From Vigna angularis (Eukaryota; Streptophyta; Magnoliopsida; Fabales; Fabaceae), in contig NC_068979.1 of the NCBI RefSeq assembly GCF_016808095.1, positions 16,956,501 to 17,020,500 on the forward strand: DNA of 64,000 nucleotides, given 5' to 3'. The translations under genes were made by a program, and so were the position numbers. How positions within the stretch are numbered: position 1 is the stretch's first letter; every line of letters begins with the position of its first letter. The notes below the pieces were generated by a model that searched no databases, was not told where the DNA came from, and saw only the letters and a program-made list of their open reading frames with translations. Positions 29,975 through 42,187 of the stretch are shown piece after piece.

Positions 29975-32900
29975 CTTTGTTTTTAAAAGTTTTCTTAATC
30001 TAAAGGGTTCAAAACTTTCACTTAGACAAGTCCCAGGTAAGAGAGGTGAGCTAAAGAGCTGCTTAAGTACCAAGTCTTGCCTTGCCAGAAATGTCTTAGG
30101 CTACTAACTAATTACCCCTTAAACTAAAATCACCTTTAGAAACAAAGTACACAACTCAAACAATTAATCACAATTAAAAGACTAGACTCTCGGACTCTAA
30201 TGTGATAAGGCTTAGAGTTTAATCCCTTTTAGCCTAAATCACCCCTAAACGTGAAACACAAAATCAAACAAACACAACACTTAAGAATCCAGCGGACTCT
30301 AATGACCCCTACGAGAAACACAAATCAAATCACACATTCATCTATCTACCTATGCTAAATTTAAAGCAAGTAAAGTTGCCAAGAGTTTGAAAGAGCACCA
30401 AGGACTCTTCCAAAGCACTTGGACTTTATAAAAGGCCCTTTTACAAAACAAAAGCTAAAGCTAACAGTGGCTAACACCAGCCTATTACCAACAATTTGAA
30501 CAAATCAAATACAAAGAAAGCAAACTATGCTACGGTCCTGGTCCTGGTCAACTACAATCCACTTTTGATGCCAAGTCCTTGTGCCAAAAAGATGTACACT
30601 CCTGTTGCTGGTTCAGCCAGCTTTGGCCCCTTTTCTAGCTTCTGGTTTATCCTATAATCACAAATGCACAAAACTGCTGAGTATTCACTTAGTTAAAACA
30701 GATTGCAAAAGAGGATATAGGGCAGTAAGAACTTCCCTTTCTCTTGGCTGCACAAGTTTTCCAAGCTTTCCACTAAGAATCTGCTGCTGCTCAATTATTG
30801 GTCTCAACTTATACTGCACAAACAATTCCAACTAAATCAGCAGATCAAACAATTCTAATCCTAATGATTGCAGGCCATACTAAAGAATTTAAGCATATCA
30901 AAAGCAATTTGAGATAAAAGAAACTCCCTTTAGTTCAGATGGCTGCTACTGTCTTCACTGAAACAACTCACAATTTACAATATGCTACAGTACCATCAAT
31001 ATTGTTTTTCCCAAACTACACAGAAAATTCACACTAAATCAGCAGTTCATGCAGTCCACAATGAACAATTTTAAACCAAAGCAATGTAAACAATCAGAAG
31101 CAATTAAAGTAAATAACTCCCTTCAGTTCAAAGCTTCCACATGAAGTGCTTAGGTTTTTTTTTCTTCTCAGTAAATTTCTGCTCAAGCTAAACTCTCAAA
31201 CAAATCAGTTCTGCACACTAAAATTTCACACCAAATTTCAGCAAGGTACAAATGACAATGGATATTAAACTAGATGCAAATAGGTGTAAGTCAAAGCTGA
31301 ACCAAACTGATTAAACAACCATCCAGACTAATCAAAACCTGACCAATCCAATGCAATGCAGAAACAATTCCAATTCAGAATGGCTACTCCTAGTCTACAA
31401 AAACTATCATACCAGATCAACACTTCAAATGATGTTAATCAATGACAAGCTATAACAGGCATAGTTCAACCAAACAGAAGTAATTTAAGGTGAAAGAAAC
31501 TCCCTTCAGTTCAACACTCCCACGTGAATTGTTTTTGCTTCTGGTTACTTAAGCTAAACTCTGTTGAAGTTCTACAACTGTATCAGTGAAGGTTCTGGTC
31601 TGCACTCCCAAAGCCCATTCAGTTCAACTTTCATGAGACTCCTTGTTCAACTTCTTCACTGTTGCAGCTTTTTGTAATTCACTCTTGACACAAAACCACC
31701 TATAAATGGCAATCAAAACAAAAACTGCACAAATCTAATTGGTAAGCACAATTCAGATTCAGAACTGAAGTAAAAACACACTCTCAACAAGGATATTTGG
31801 CTTTAGATGCAGCCACACAAAGCTCACAAAAATCAGTCTCTCTTAAAGCTTAAAGCACTCAAAATGGAAAGGTTTGGAAGGGAGATTCTCCCTTGGCAGT
31901 ACAAGCTGGAAAGTCTTTCAGACCACCACCACCTAAGATGCTACCAAGCACACAAACCCTCTTTCAAATTCCAGAAACCAAAGCGTAACAGCTTCTCAAT
32001 TTTAGACAAGGCTATGCTAAGGCAAAGTAAAGGACAAAACAGGACAACCACCAAGAATGTAAGCACCAGATAATGAAACTGACAACACAGCAGAGAAACT
32101 GACTCAAGATCAGATTATGAAAGCAAACAAAAGCTCAATTACAGAACAGCAGATCAGAGTTTACACTTGCATTGAGACAAAACCAGGAAAGTCAATCAAG
32201 ACAAACAAGAAACAAGGTAATGAATAATGTGAGCACTCAAACAGGATCCTAAGATCAGTTCTAGAGTAGATGTTAAAAGCAATAAAAAAAAAACCAAACA
32301 AGTTGCATTTGCACCCAATTCAAATTCAGTTCAGAATTGTTTGCAACTGTTCCATAAAATGCCTAAGAGAAAAGGCTTTTCTAATGCCTCAGCTTTCATA
32401 AAAGTCAATTGCACTGGTCTGTCAGCTTTTTAGAACTATATAAATGTTTCTTTTGAATTGTTTTACATGTAAACAGAATGACCAAGCTTTTTGCTGCAAT
32501 GACAACTCAATTTCAAATGCACCAGTTCCACAAATTTCAGAAAAGGTAAACAACTAGCAACTTGTGAATGAAAAATGCCAAAAATTTGGTGGTTTAAAGA
32601 GTGAAAAATGCTTAGGGCAGCTATAACTCGTGGTTTCTTTGCATCATCAGTTTCAAATATCTAAAAGAAACTTGTTTGTAAAGCAACTGGATGCAGAAAC
32701 ACACTATCTCAAAATTTGACTTAGTCAGCCCCAAATTACTCAATGTAAGCAACTTAACCACTCAAATTTTGACTCAAAGATTCAAATAGCTTTTTATCAG
32801 CTAGCTAAACTCAAAGACAGCAATTAAAATTCAAACAAGACACTAGGAAGTTAATGCAAGATGTCCAGCAAGGATCTAATGCTAAACCAGATTAAGAAAC

Positions 32901-33736
32901 ACAAAAAACATAGACACAAGCAAAGTAATGCAGATCGGCCAACTGCTAACGAGACTCTATTGGAGTTTTCTCAGTGCAACCAAGCTTTGCCAAAGCAATT
33001 CATTGCTTATATGGTATGCACATGGTATTGGCTCAATCAATCAGATGCATCTCAATGCCAAATTCTCAGTCAAGTGCACAAAATAACCAGAAACAGATTA
33101 AGCACCAAATAACTGCTGTGAACCAATGCAAAGCTGCATCTCATGTCAAACACTAAGCACCCGAGCTCTATATGGTGTGCTCATTGAACATACAATCAGA
33201 TCACCACAAACACAACTCAATTAAGAAGTACAACTTGAAGTTATGAACAAGAAAAATCAACTAACATGACAACTATGACAAAACAGAATTGATGCTCAAA
33301 TAAAATGACTCAAACAAATTGGATTCACCGAATAAAATGATAAAAAGACTCAAAAATAATGACTCAAGCACAGATTAAACACATAGATGCACCAAATCAC
33401 AATATAGAACTCAAAACAAGACAAAAAAACAAGATGAATCAACATAAGACATACCGAAACAACGCAAGACAGTTAAACGCATGTGTTGAACAACGCGGAA
33501 GTGAAGAAAATTCAACAGAGACGCGAAACAGTGAGAACAAAATCGAAACAACACAAACAATGAATAAAATAGGGAGGCGAAACAAACTTAACTAAAATGA
33601 AAGAAGTTAAACGCACAGCGTTAAACCAGAACACAGAGACAAACACAGATTACAACAAATCAACACAAAATACTCAGAATCAAGACAAAGCGAAAAGACG
33701 CAAGGAAAGTGATACTTATCTTCGAAGCGTGTTCGA
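29975..33736 (-). other. E5 long internal non-coding region
   Basis: About 3.7 kb, A-rich on plus, with no credible ORF on either strand. The phrase AACTCCCTTCAGTTCA recurs (changed at about 30924, then 31117 and 31499), each time followed by a variant of CCACATGAAGTG. This suggests diverged internal repeats. Confidence 0.6.
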
Positions 33737-33753
33737 CCTTGCTCATGATACCA
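33737..33753 (-). other. E5 primer binding site (tRNA-Met-like, imperfect)
   Basis: Minus strand reads TGGTATCATGAGCAAGG beside the 5' LTR. The initiator tRNA-Met complement is TGGTATCAGAGCCAGG, so there are an extra T and a small shift. Confidence 0.65.
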
Positions 33754-33755
33754 CT

Positions 33756-34620
33756 TGATGGACGAACGCCCGAGAAGCTGACGACCGAAGCTGTGCGAGC
33801 TCCTCGAAGCTTCCTCCAGAGAGTGAAGACGCAGCAGAATGGAAACGAAGTTCTAGATTGAGATCTGACTCGAAGGAAACTGAGAGAAACAAAATCGATT
33901 GCAGAAAACCCTAAAACCATGAACGAATCCTAGAAAAGAGGGAAAACTCAAAATGAACCGATTAATCGGTTCAAACTCAAGATTGAACGGTAGGAAAGCT
34001 AGATTGTTCGGTGGAAAGTGGATTAAATGGTAGAAAGGGGAAAACAATCGGTGAAATTGAAAGGCAAAGTGAGAATGATGAAGGAACCCTAGCAGATGAT
34101 GTTGTCAGGGAACGAGCAAAGCTAAAATAGAAGGAAATATGATTCTGTGAGGAGAAATGTGACTTACAGTGAGGAGCTTGAGAGCGAGAATGAAGGATGT
34201 GGTTTCTGAGATGTGGAATTGTGAAAACCAAATGATATGAGAAGGAGGGTGACGCGTGCTCAAGGCTGAACACGTGGCTAAGGAGCGCTGATGCAAGGAA
34301 GCTGGAGACATACTGGCAGCTGACGCGTGCCAGATGTGGCAGTGGAGGCTCAGCGTGGAAATGAAAGAGAAGCACCGTGAAGTTTGAAGAAAGGGAAGAA
34401 TGAGAGTGTGCTTGGAAGGTGGCTAGAGGGAGTCTTTGGACTCTCTAGCCTGACTTTCAAGAGAGAATTGTTTCTATTTCAGAAAACTTAATTCTCATTA
34501 ATCTCAAAAGTGCTAATACAAGAGAGGAGTTGGGTATTTATAGTAACCCATGCTCCTTAAGAGCTAAGCTAGGAAAAGTAAAAATACAAAAGGAGGACTA
34601 CGTCAAGGAGGATTCCATCA
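33756..34620 (-). repeat. E5 5' LTR
   Basis: 865 bp, same ends as 27994-28858. Followed by GAAAG. Confidence 0.93.
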
Positions 34621-34625
34621 GAAAG

Positions 34626-35108
34626 AGTTACCTGACCTACATAAGTGACAGAGGAAGATAATGAGTCGTAACCGGGGATAACGGTTATGAAGAAAGATCG
34701 GCGAAAGAATCTGAAAGGTGTTGAGAAATTTGAATAAGAAGGGTTAGGGATAAGGGAAGCTGAGAAGAAAAGAAAGAAAAATGAAGCCTGTGCAAGGAAA
34801 CGTAAAGACTCGAAGTGTTGAAAAAAGGAAAAAGGAAAGTCACAAAACTTTAATACTTAGAGACGATTTACCTAAAAAACACCGAAAAACTAATTTAAAA
34901 TAAAAAGTAAAAAAAGTTTAGTTGCATTCGGTGTATTAAACTGCCAAAAATTTTATTTAAAAAAAAATAAAACTTAACTGAGGTTTTTATTAAAACCGTC
35001 GAAAGTTAATAGAGGTTTTTGAAACCGCAAATAAACCTCTACTATATATTAGTATAGTGAGTTGGAATTTGGGATAGTAATGAATAAATAAGTTGGAAAG
35101 ATTAATAT
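34626..35108. other. Unidentified sequence right of E5
   Basis: Continuation of the sequence at 27641-27993. Near 34980-35040 the phrase GAGGTTTTT…AAACCG repeats in both orientations, like the terminal palindromes of plant MITEs. No gene recognised. Confidence 0.4.
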
Positions 35109-35479
35109 AAGGCTTAAATGCTTACTTCCTCCTCATGTTAAGAGGTGAATTTCTGTTTAGTACCCAGTTTTAAAAATGAAGACATTGGGTCCCTATGTTA
35201 TGAAAAATGTATGAATAAGGTCATGTCCGTTAAATTGATAGCAACGGCGTTAAGTCCATGCTGATGTGGCCGTACTTTTTCTCTTCTCTCTTCTGCTGTC
35301 CAGCTTTTTCTATCTCTTGTTCAGCTTTTTCTTTGATGATTTGTTGAACTTGTTCTTTCTTTGTGGACCTTATTCATATATTTTTCATGACATTGAGACC
35401 CAATGTCTTCATTTTCAAAACCGAGTACTAAACAGAAATTCACCTCTCAACATGGGAACGAAGAAAGCATTTAAGCCTT
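35109..35479. mobile_element. Palindromic MITE-like element, copy 1
   Basis: Perfect 13-bp terminal inverted repeats (AAGGCTTAAATGC / GCATTTAAGCCTT) extend imperfectly for over 120 bp on each side, around a centre rich in CTTTTTCT. A second copy in the opposite orientation is at 38027-38382. No clear target duplication was found. Confidence 0.65.
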
Positions 35480-35840
35480 TTATCTTCTATGCTCTCTTAC
35501 TATTTTTACTGAATTTCTTACACCCAGTCGCCGCCTCTCGGACCATGAGTCAAGGTTGCACCGGTGATGCGGCTTGCTGTCGGAGTCGTCGCCACCCGAT
35601 CCAAGGCGTCGCCGACGAAACCTATCATCAAAAGGACCCGTCTGCGCGTGAGAGAGGAGAACCGTTGCTTCTCTGTGACGAGTCTCCACCACCACGAATG
35701 AAACCAGCCACCGTCGACAAAGCTGGCTGCCGCTGGAATCGCTCCCTCACCGGCGCCACGAGCGCTGCTCTCCTCCCTCTCAATGCGAGGGTTTTTTTCT
35801 CAAACGCCAAACGTCCCCAGCAACACTCACTACTAGTGTG
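35480..35840 (+). pseudogene. GC-rich gene-like scrap
   Basis: A sharp rise in G+C with many CG dinucleotides, quite unlike the AT-rich surroundings. Frames are open on both strands (plus 35266-35841, minus 35628-35873). No protein family is recognisable, so it may be a captured piece of a gene's first exon. A terminus-like AGGGACGAAAAGCATATTTAACCC near 36250-36268 could mark the end of a carrier transposon starting near 35109. Confidence 0.35.
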
Positions 35841-36268
35841 AAAGCGCATTCTTTGTTTTTTATCTTTTATCATTCCCTTTATTGGTTAATTCTTCTATCT
35901 CATTGTTCATTGGGATTGGAAACGTTGGAGTGTGTTTATGGTTTTCGTTCTATATCTATTGCTTAGAGGGTTAACCCCTTTGTTGGTGGCTTGAGGTGAA
36001 CAGAGGCAAAGATTGGGTTAGGCATTTCTCTTGCAGGAAGATGGCCATAGGGGTGTTCACGATATAAGTAACGTGGGAGATAGAGAACAGTGAAGCTGGC
36101 AGAAGAGGTAACATTGTCGTTTGCCAGATCAACTAAAAGTTGATGTTGTCCACTTTTAAGGACTATTTTTACATGTTTGAATACTACGAGGACTAAATGC
36201 CATCAATGTTTTGAGTAGGGACTAAAACCAAAAATCAGTGATACTTAAGGGACGAAAAGCATATTTAA

Positions 36269-38026
36269 CCCAAAAAAATATAAAAAGGAGGTCATATTTA
36301 TATAATTGTTTAAAATTGTGTTTTAATTATATTTTTTTTAAAACCAAACATTGATTACCTTCTTAATTAGTAAATTGATAAAGTTTGGTTCATCATTTAA
36401 TATTAATAGTTAAATTACTAATTATTATTTAATAAATCAATTTAAATCAATTGAACTACTATGAACTAGATAAAAGAAATACTAAAAGTAGTATCCTCAT
36501 ATCAGCCACTTAAGCAGAGGAAAAGACGCACACCAAACTATGGAATCCAATTATAATATCTGAATAAAAATATATTGTCTTAACAATTCTTTCATTTTCA
36601 TTACTATTACTTCAGTTATGTAGATAAATTAATTGTCAAAGTTCATGAAAAAAAAGAAAAACAATTTTTTACTAGAAGCGGACAATTAAGATTAAGAAGA
36701 AAGATTATTGTTTATGTGTTAAAACAAATATATTCACTCCTATTTCAAAGCTAAGATCTTTTACAGTAAAATTAATATTCGTTGTATTCATGTATATGGG
36801 AATGAAGTTAACAATACTAGAAAAACAAAAAAAATAATTTGCAAACAAAAGAACAAATAATGTGTTTTTCCTATCATGCTAATTTTTCCTTCATAAATGT
36901 TCACCTATCATAAATGAAGTTAACAATACTTCATAAATTTTTCATGAATAAATGTTCACCTATCATGCTAATTTTTCCTTTTTCATGAATAAATGTTCAC
37001 TTATCATCCTCACAAATTTTAATATTTGCAATTGTGTTTTTAAAAAAAATATGGTTTAGGCATACTTATTATTTGAGTGATAAAAACCTCCAATCAGGTG
37101 CATAAAAAAATTAAATAAACAAAAAAGCTTATAATTTTCTCTTTATAAATAAATTACAAAATAAAATGGAATTGCATCCTTAAAGTGAAAAAAAAGAAAA
37201 AAAAAATTACACCAAACTTATTAAAAAAGAAAGAGAATACCCTGTCCATTAAATGAAGCAGAGTTGTTGTTGGATGTTGTAAATGATTCTTTTGATGGTT
37301 AGAGGATACTATCTCGCAATGACATTACAGAGGTTGAAGATGCCGACCAAGATCCCTGAATACCAAAGGGACGTTGACAATAAGGCACAAGAAATTTAAA
37401 GGTTGAGCAACAAGAACCAGAGTAAAGCACACATTGTGAAAGCTGTTCTCGAAGGGTCAGGGATATACTTGGGACCAAATGCTTCCCTTCTTGTATTTGC
37501 CCGCTAATTCATATGGCTGAATGTTTATAGTGGAGTCAAGAAAGTCAAAGAAAATATTCCAATCAACGGTTTTAAAGAAATAAACCAATCAATTGTGCAG
37601 CTGAAATTCGTAAAATATTCCTGCCCTTCATAAAATTAACGGTGGATAATGTTAATTTAATACTCAAAACATATGACATCTGACACTAACAAGACTCTTT
37701 CTTTCAAGAAGTTGTAAAGAATATAGTTGGTTTTCTTTTTCTTAATACATAGAGGAGAAAAGTATAACATAAAAGTAAAGGTGTAATCAACAAACTCAAT
37801 TCATAGAACAAATATAATTAATTTATTACTTTTAAATCCTCGTCCCAATTTTACTTTTTTTTTTCTCATGATTTTAACCTATTAAAATAAACCACACATC
37901 ACCAATATGATATCAACAATTTCTTTACCTTAACCCATTTTCTGATTTTTAAGACTTGATTCTACTTAGTTCAAACAATATCATTTACACTACACCTATA
38001 ATATATTTATATTAAGGTTTAAATGT
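36269..38026. other. AT-rich intergenic DNA with a small gene scrap
   Basis: Mostly AT-rich without features. Around 36870-37010 a ~40-bp phrase (ATGAATAAATGTTCACCTAT) repeats 2-3 times. At about 37309-37509 the plus strand reads a short protein-like frame (…TLQRLKMPTKIPEYQRD…, stop, …HIVKAVLEGSGIYLGPNASLL) with one in-frame stop. I do not recognise it, and it looks like a decayed exon. Confidence 0.4.
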
Positions 38027-38382
38027 TTACTTCGTCCCCATGTTAAGAGGTGAATTTTTGTTTAGTACCCGATTTTAAAAATAAAGACATTGGGTCTTGA
38101 TGTTATGAAAAATATATGAATAAGGTCCACAAAGAAAGAACAAGTTCAACAAATCATCAAAGAAAAAGCTGAACAAGAGATAGAAAAAGCTAGACAGCAG
38201 AAGAGAGAAGAGAAAAAGTACGGCCACATTAGCATGGACTTAACGTCGTTGCTATCAATTTATCGGACATGGCCTTATTCATACACTTTTCATAACATAG
38301 GGACCTAATGTCTTCATTTTTAAAACTGGGTACTAAACAGAAATTTATCTCTTAACATGAGGACAAAGTAAGCATTTAAGCC
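38027..38382. mobile_element. Palindromic MITE-like element, copy 2 (inverted)
   Basis: Begins GGTTTAAATG and ends AGCATTTAAGCC. Its central part matches the reverse complement of copy 1 (for example GTCCACAAAGAAAGAACAAG against CTTGTTCTTTCTTTGTGGAC). Confidence 0.65.
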
Positions 38383-38949
38383 AAGAAAAAACTAATAGAA
38401 ACCTGCATCAAAGAATCTCACATCTTAGAGAAAAAAAAATCAAAATATTGCTTATCTTTAATAAATTGAACCTTGTTAAATATGTTTTTAAGTCCTTCAA
38501 GTATCACGTGATTTTGAGTTTCATCCATTTTCCAAAGGTTTGTTCATTTTCATCATGTTCCTTAGGAAACTCAAATTTTTAGTCCTCAAAAAGCAACGGC
38601 GTTAAATTTTTTTTGAAGTGGCTAACGATATACCTCATCACTTTTTTTCTCAAACGTGTCGATCTTTCCTTTCTGCATCTTCAAGTGAGGCTTCTCTCTC
38701 TCCCTTATTCATCTCCATCATCCTCCAACTCTCTTCATCGCTAGGCCTCCCCCTCTTCCTCCGTCTCTGACTAGTGGCAAATCTCTCCACACTAACCATA
38801 CCGGCACCAACATCTCCCACTCCATCTTCATCGCTGGCGAGTACACCGACCACCTCTACTCCCACGACACCCACCTCACACGATTATCCGTGTAGGAGGT
38901 CATTGCGACCGCCGTCCGCACGAAGCCCTTCCCCGTCGATCATCACAAT
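38383..38949. mobile_element. Possible Pack-MULE-like carrier, left part
   Basis: From about 38466, TTAAATATGTTTTTAAGTCC resembles the terminal repeats of a common legume repeat. A 300-bp lead-in and a GC-rich segment (about 38774-38949) follow. On plus this segment reads TGTNISHSIFIAGEYTDHLY… with a later stop, an unrecognised gene fragment joined directly to the AIR9-like fragment. The right terminus is lost under the Ogre LTR. Confidence 0.35.
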
Positions 38950-39639
38950 GGATAAAATGAATCTCCCTCTTCACCACCCCAATACTCATTTTCAACTCTT
39001 AGAATTGTTCCTTCAACATCATTTCCAATTATGTGTAAAGAAAGCAATCTTGGGCTTCTAGGGCGAATGCGCTCCTGGCCCATGCAAATTCTTGTGTCAT
39101 CAACAACACCATCATCTCGTACTGGAGTACACTAGAATGAGATGAATTTTCCAACGCCTTCTTTGGTGATATGGTACTGCAATCCCAAAACCCCTGGTAT
39201 CCGAGAACTTGAATGACCTTCAACCTCATGAATATACCAACTATATATACTCTTTCCTTCATGACCTCCAATATATCCATATGAATTTGTCAAAATTCCA
39301 TCTTCACTGTAATCCCCAATGATAGATAAGAAATTCAACCTTAGAGGAAGAGTCTGCACTACTTTATTAGATATTACTAACACTGGTTCTTCAGAATCAC
39401 CATCAGGAGTCATGGTAATAAATTTTGCCACAATGTAATAGCCCACAGCTCCAAGAGGTATGCAGAATGCTTTGCAATTTTAGAAGTACTTAATGCTTCA
39501 AGAGTGTTTTCATCCAAAGTTGACGAATGTGTTTTATACCACTAAACTCTGCTAGATCCTTCAGGTCCTCCTTGCTATTCTCTTGTAATTCACCCATTCC
39601 TTTGGAGGTGCTTGTTTCACAACAGAAGACATTACACAC
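38950..39639 (-). pseudogene. AIR9-like (microtubule-associated protein) gene fragment
   Basis: Three stretches on the minus strand, in different frames, match what I know of the repeated C-terminal domains of plant AIR9, a large protein at the cytokinesis division site. They are AVGYYIVAKFITMTPDG…SNKVV through GDYSEDGILTNSYGYIGGHEGKS (39446-39132), then TPVRDDGVV and MGQERIRPRSPRLL, then IIGNDVEGTILR…YWGGEEGDS down to about 38950. Frameshifts separate them. The rest of the >1,600-residue gene is absent. It is likely a captured or degenerate copy, cut on the right by the Ogre LTR. Confidence 0.65.
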
Positions 39640-39979
39640 TGTCAACACCCAATTTCGTCCGGGTAAATATAATTCATCACAAAAAAAAAACACAAAAAAA
39701 AAAAACCAAAATGAAAAATACTATTTATTTTACTTTTTGCACCCCCAAATTTTCTTTTAAAAAACTTAATCCAATGGCCCAAAATAATCTCACTTTTTTA
39801 CTTCCTCACCACCCATCTTTTCTTATCACACCCTATTCTCCACATCACCATCCACCTCATCCTCCACATCATCTACCTTTTTCATTTACTTTTTCCACAT
39901 CATTTCCATATTAATTTTATATATCAATTTTTCTAATTATTCCACTTACATTTTTTAATTATATCTTCTCCATCAATAT

Positions 39980-40430
39980 TTTTTATTATCCATTTTTCTT
40001 CACCTAATTTCTCCACCAACTTTTTATATTATTTCTTCCACTTAATTTCCACACCTAATTTCTCCACCAACTTTTTATATTATTTCTTTCACTTATTTTC
40101 CACATTAACTTTTACTATTCACTATATTTTATTTTACCTAATTTCTCCACCAACTTTTTATATTATTTCTTTCACTTAATTTCCACACCTAATTTCTCCA
40201 CCACCTTTTTATATTATTTCTTTCACTTATTTTCCACATTAACTTTTACTATTTACTATATTTTATTTCACCTACTTTCTCCACCAACTTTTTATATTAT
40301 TTCTTTCACTTATTTTCCACATTAACTTTTACTATTCACTATATTTTATTTCACCTAATTTCTCCACCAACTTTTTATATTATTTCTTTCACTTATTTTC
40401 CACATTAACTTTTTCTATTCATCTTTTTTT
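39980..40430. repeat. Tandem repeats in Ogre LTR
   Basis: Five to six copies of a module containing TTTCTCCACCAACTTTTTA and TATTATTTCTTTCACTTA, alternating with TTTCCACATTAACTTTTAC, with a period near 80 bp and some composite units. Confidence 0.75.
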
Positions 40431-41934
40431 AATTATATTTTATTTCATCTAAATTTTCCCCCAACTTATTATACTATTTTTATTCATCAACTTTCTTCAT
40501 CCTTAACTCTATAAATACCCACATTTTCTTCACACACACACACACATTTTTTACATAAGATCCATCTTTTTTTTTTCTCACACCAAACCTTTTCATTTCC
40601 ACCCCAAAACAAAAAAAAAACAAGAGAAAATTCTTTTCCTGCACCATTTTATTCATATTTTGAACCACATTAGGCATTGGCCCATTCGGTTTTAAACCTT
40701 TTCTCTCCTAGGCGCACACCCCATTTTTCATCTTTACACCCCTGCAAACAACAAGAAAAGGGCCTCCGGCCTGACCAGCAACTGCTACGCGACACCCCAA
40801 AACCTCACAGTTGCACTCCTACCGTCCTTTGGGCCTGAGAACAGGAGTCTTCCGACACACCTGGTTTTTTTCTATACACCCCTATCCTTATTTAATTGGT
40901 TTTTATGCTCTTAGTATTTGTTTGGTTCCGTATTGGTTGCTTCATTTGTTTTATTTTTATTTTCTTCACTCTTTTAGTATTTGTCTCACCATTATAATAT
41001 CTTTCTCGTGTTTTGTATTTTATTTTTATTGATTGGATTTGTTTATTTTAAACTTCAATTTTATTTGTTAATAGAAAACGACACAACCATAAAAAAAACA
41101 ACAACCTAAAAGACAAAACAAAAAATGATAAAGGTACAAAAGAAATAAATATATAAAATAGCAGCATTATAAAATGGTTTTAGAATTTTTTTTTTTTTTG
41201 AGTAACGTTATTTCTTTAAGCAATTGTTTTTTCTAAAAAATATAAGATTAAAATTAAGAAATGGTTTTTTTACGTTTAGCAAATATGGTTTATTTTTATT
41301 TTTATTTATTTTTGACATTCTTAAAAACACTTGTGTAAACACTTTTACTATTTTTGTTTCAAATAGCTAAGTATCATTGTGTTATGTAAATAACTAAGTA
41401 ATTATTAGACTTTATTTTAAATATGCATGAAAACATTATTTTAATATTGTAAAAATCTACAAAAAAAAAAATAGAAAATGATACACAAAAAATTACATAA
41501 TATTCATCTCTTCTCTGTCAAAACCTCTTCATTCCATCCCAAAACTCTACTTCGTTTTTCTCTTACATTTTACTATTTCCTAATCCCTCTATACATAGTA
41601 AATCCCATACCACATTTCTACTATAAATTCATCTTCTTCGCCATCAACCTATCTCTCCTTACAACTTATTACAAGCAAAGTTTTGCTTCATCTTTCAAAT
41701 CTTCAACGAGGTACACATTTTCTTTTCATTCTATTTATATGCATTTTGATCTTCTTTTTTTTTTAGTTTATAAATTTATCCAATTTTCTACCACAATTTT
41801 ATCCTATGTTTTTTTTTTACAATTTTATGTCATAGATATTTCAACTCATCTCTCTTCTTAATAAAAAGAAAACCAAAATATAAAAATTAAAGATAAAAAG
41901 AAAAATACAAAATTAAAAAATTAAAAATTACAAA

Positions 41935-42187
41935 AATATGTTTTAAAGGTTTAGGCACATGTGTGATCGCACGCATCGTCCTTGTGCCAAAAACCTTTTC
42001 TCTTTCTTCAAAAAAATGTCAAAAATATGTTTCAAAGGTTTAAGCACATGTGTGATCGCATGCATCGTCCTTGTGCTAAAAACCTTTTCTCTCTTTTAAA
42101 TAAAATTACAAAAATATGTTTTAAAGGTTTAGGCACATGTGTGATCGCACGCATCGTCCTTGTGCTAAAAACCTTTTCATTCTCCTA
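41935..42187. repeat. Three tandem ~88-bp repeats in Ogre LTR
   Basis: Each unit has AAAGGTTTAGGCACATGTG, GATCGCACGCATCGTCC and TTGTGCTAAAAACCTTTTC, starting near 41935, 42022 and 42112. The ends AAAGGTTT and AAACCTTT are inverted, so each unit can fold back. Confidence 0.85.

Larger units (their letters stand above)
27994..34620 (-). mobile_element. E5: gag-only LTR element (6,627 bp)
   Basis: Two 865-bp LTRs (27994-28858 and 33756-34620) and a GAAAG duplication define it. Minus orientation is shown by the polypurine tract AAGAGGGAGGGCA beside the left LTR and a tRNA-Met-like primer site beside the right one. One gag-like ORF lies at the 3' side of the internal region; about 3.7 kb is non-coding and there is no pol. 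By eye the LTRs differ at about a dozen positions. The structure fits the TR-GAG/LARD class of non-autonomous elements. Confidence 0.9.

Noticed and set aside
41101..41860. Open frame at 41478-41861 in the Ogre LTR
   Set aside because: AT-rich LTR sequence, no domain, biased composition.
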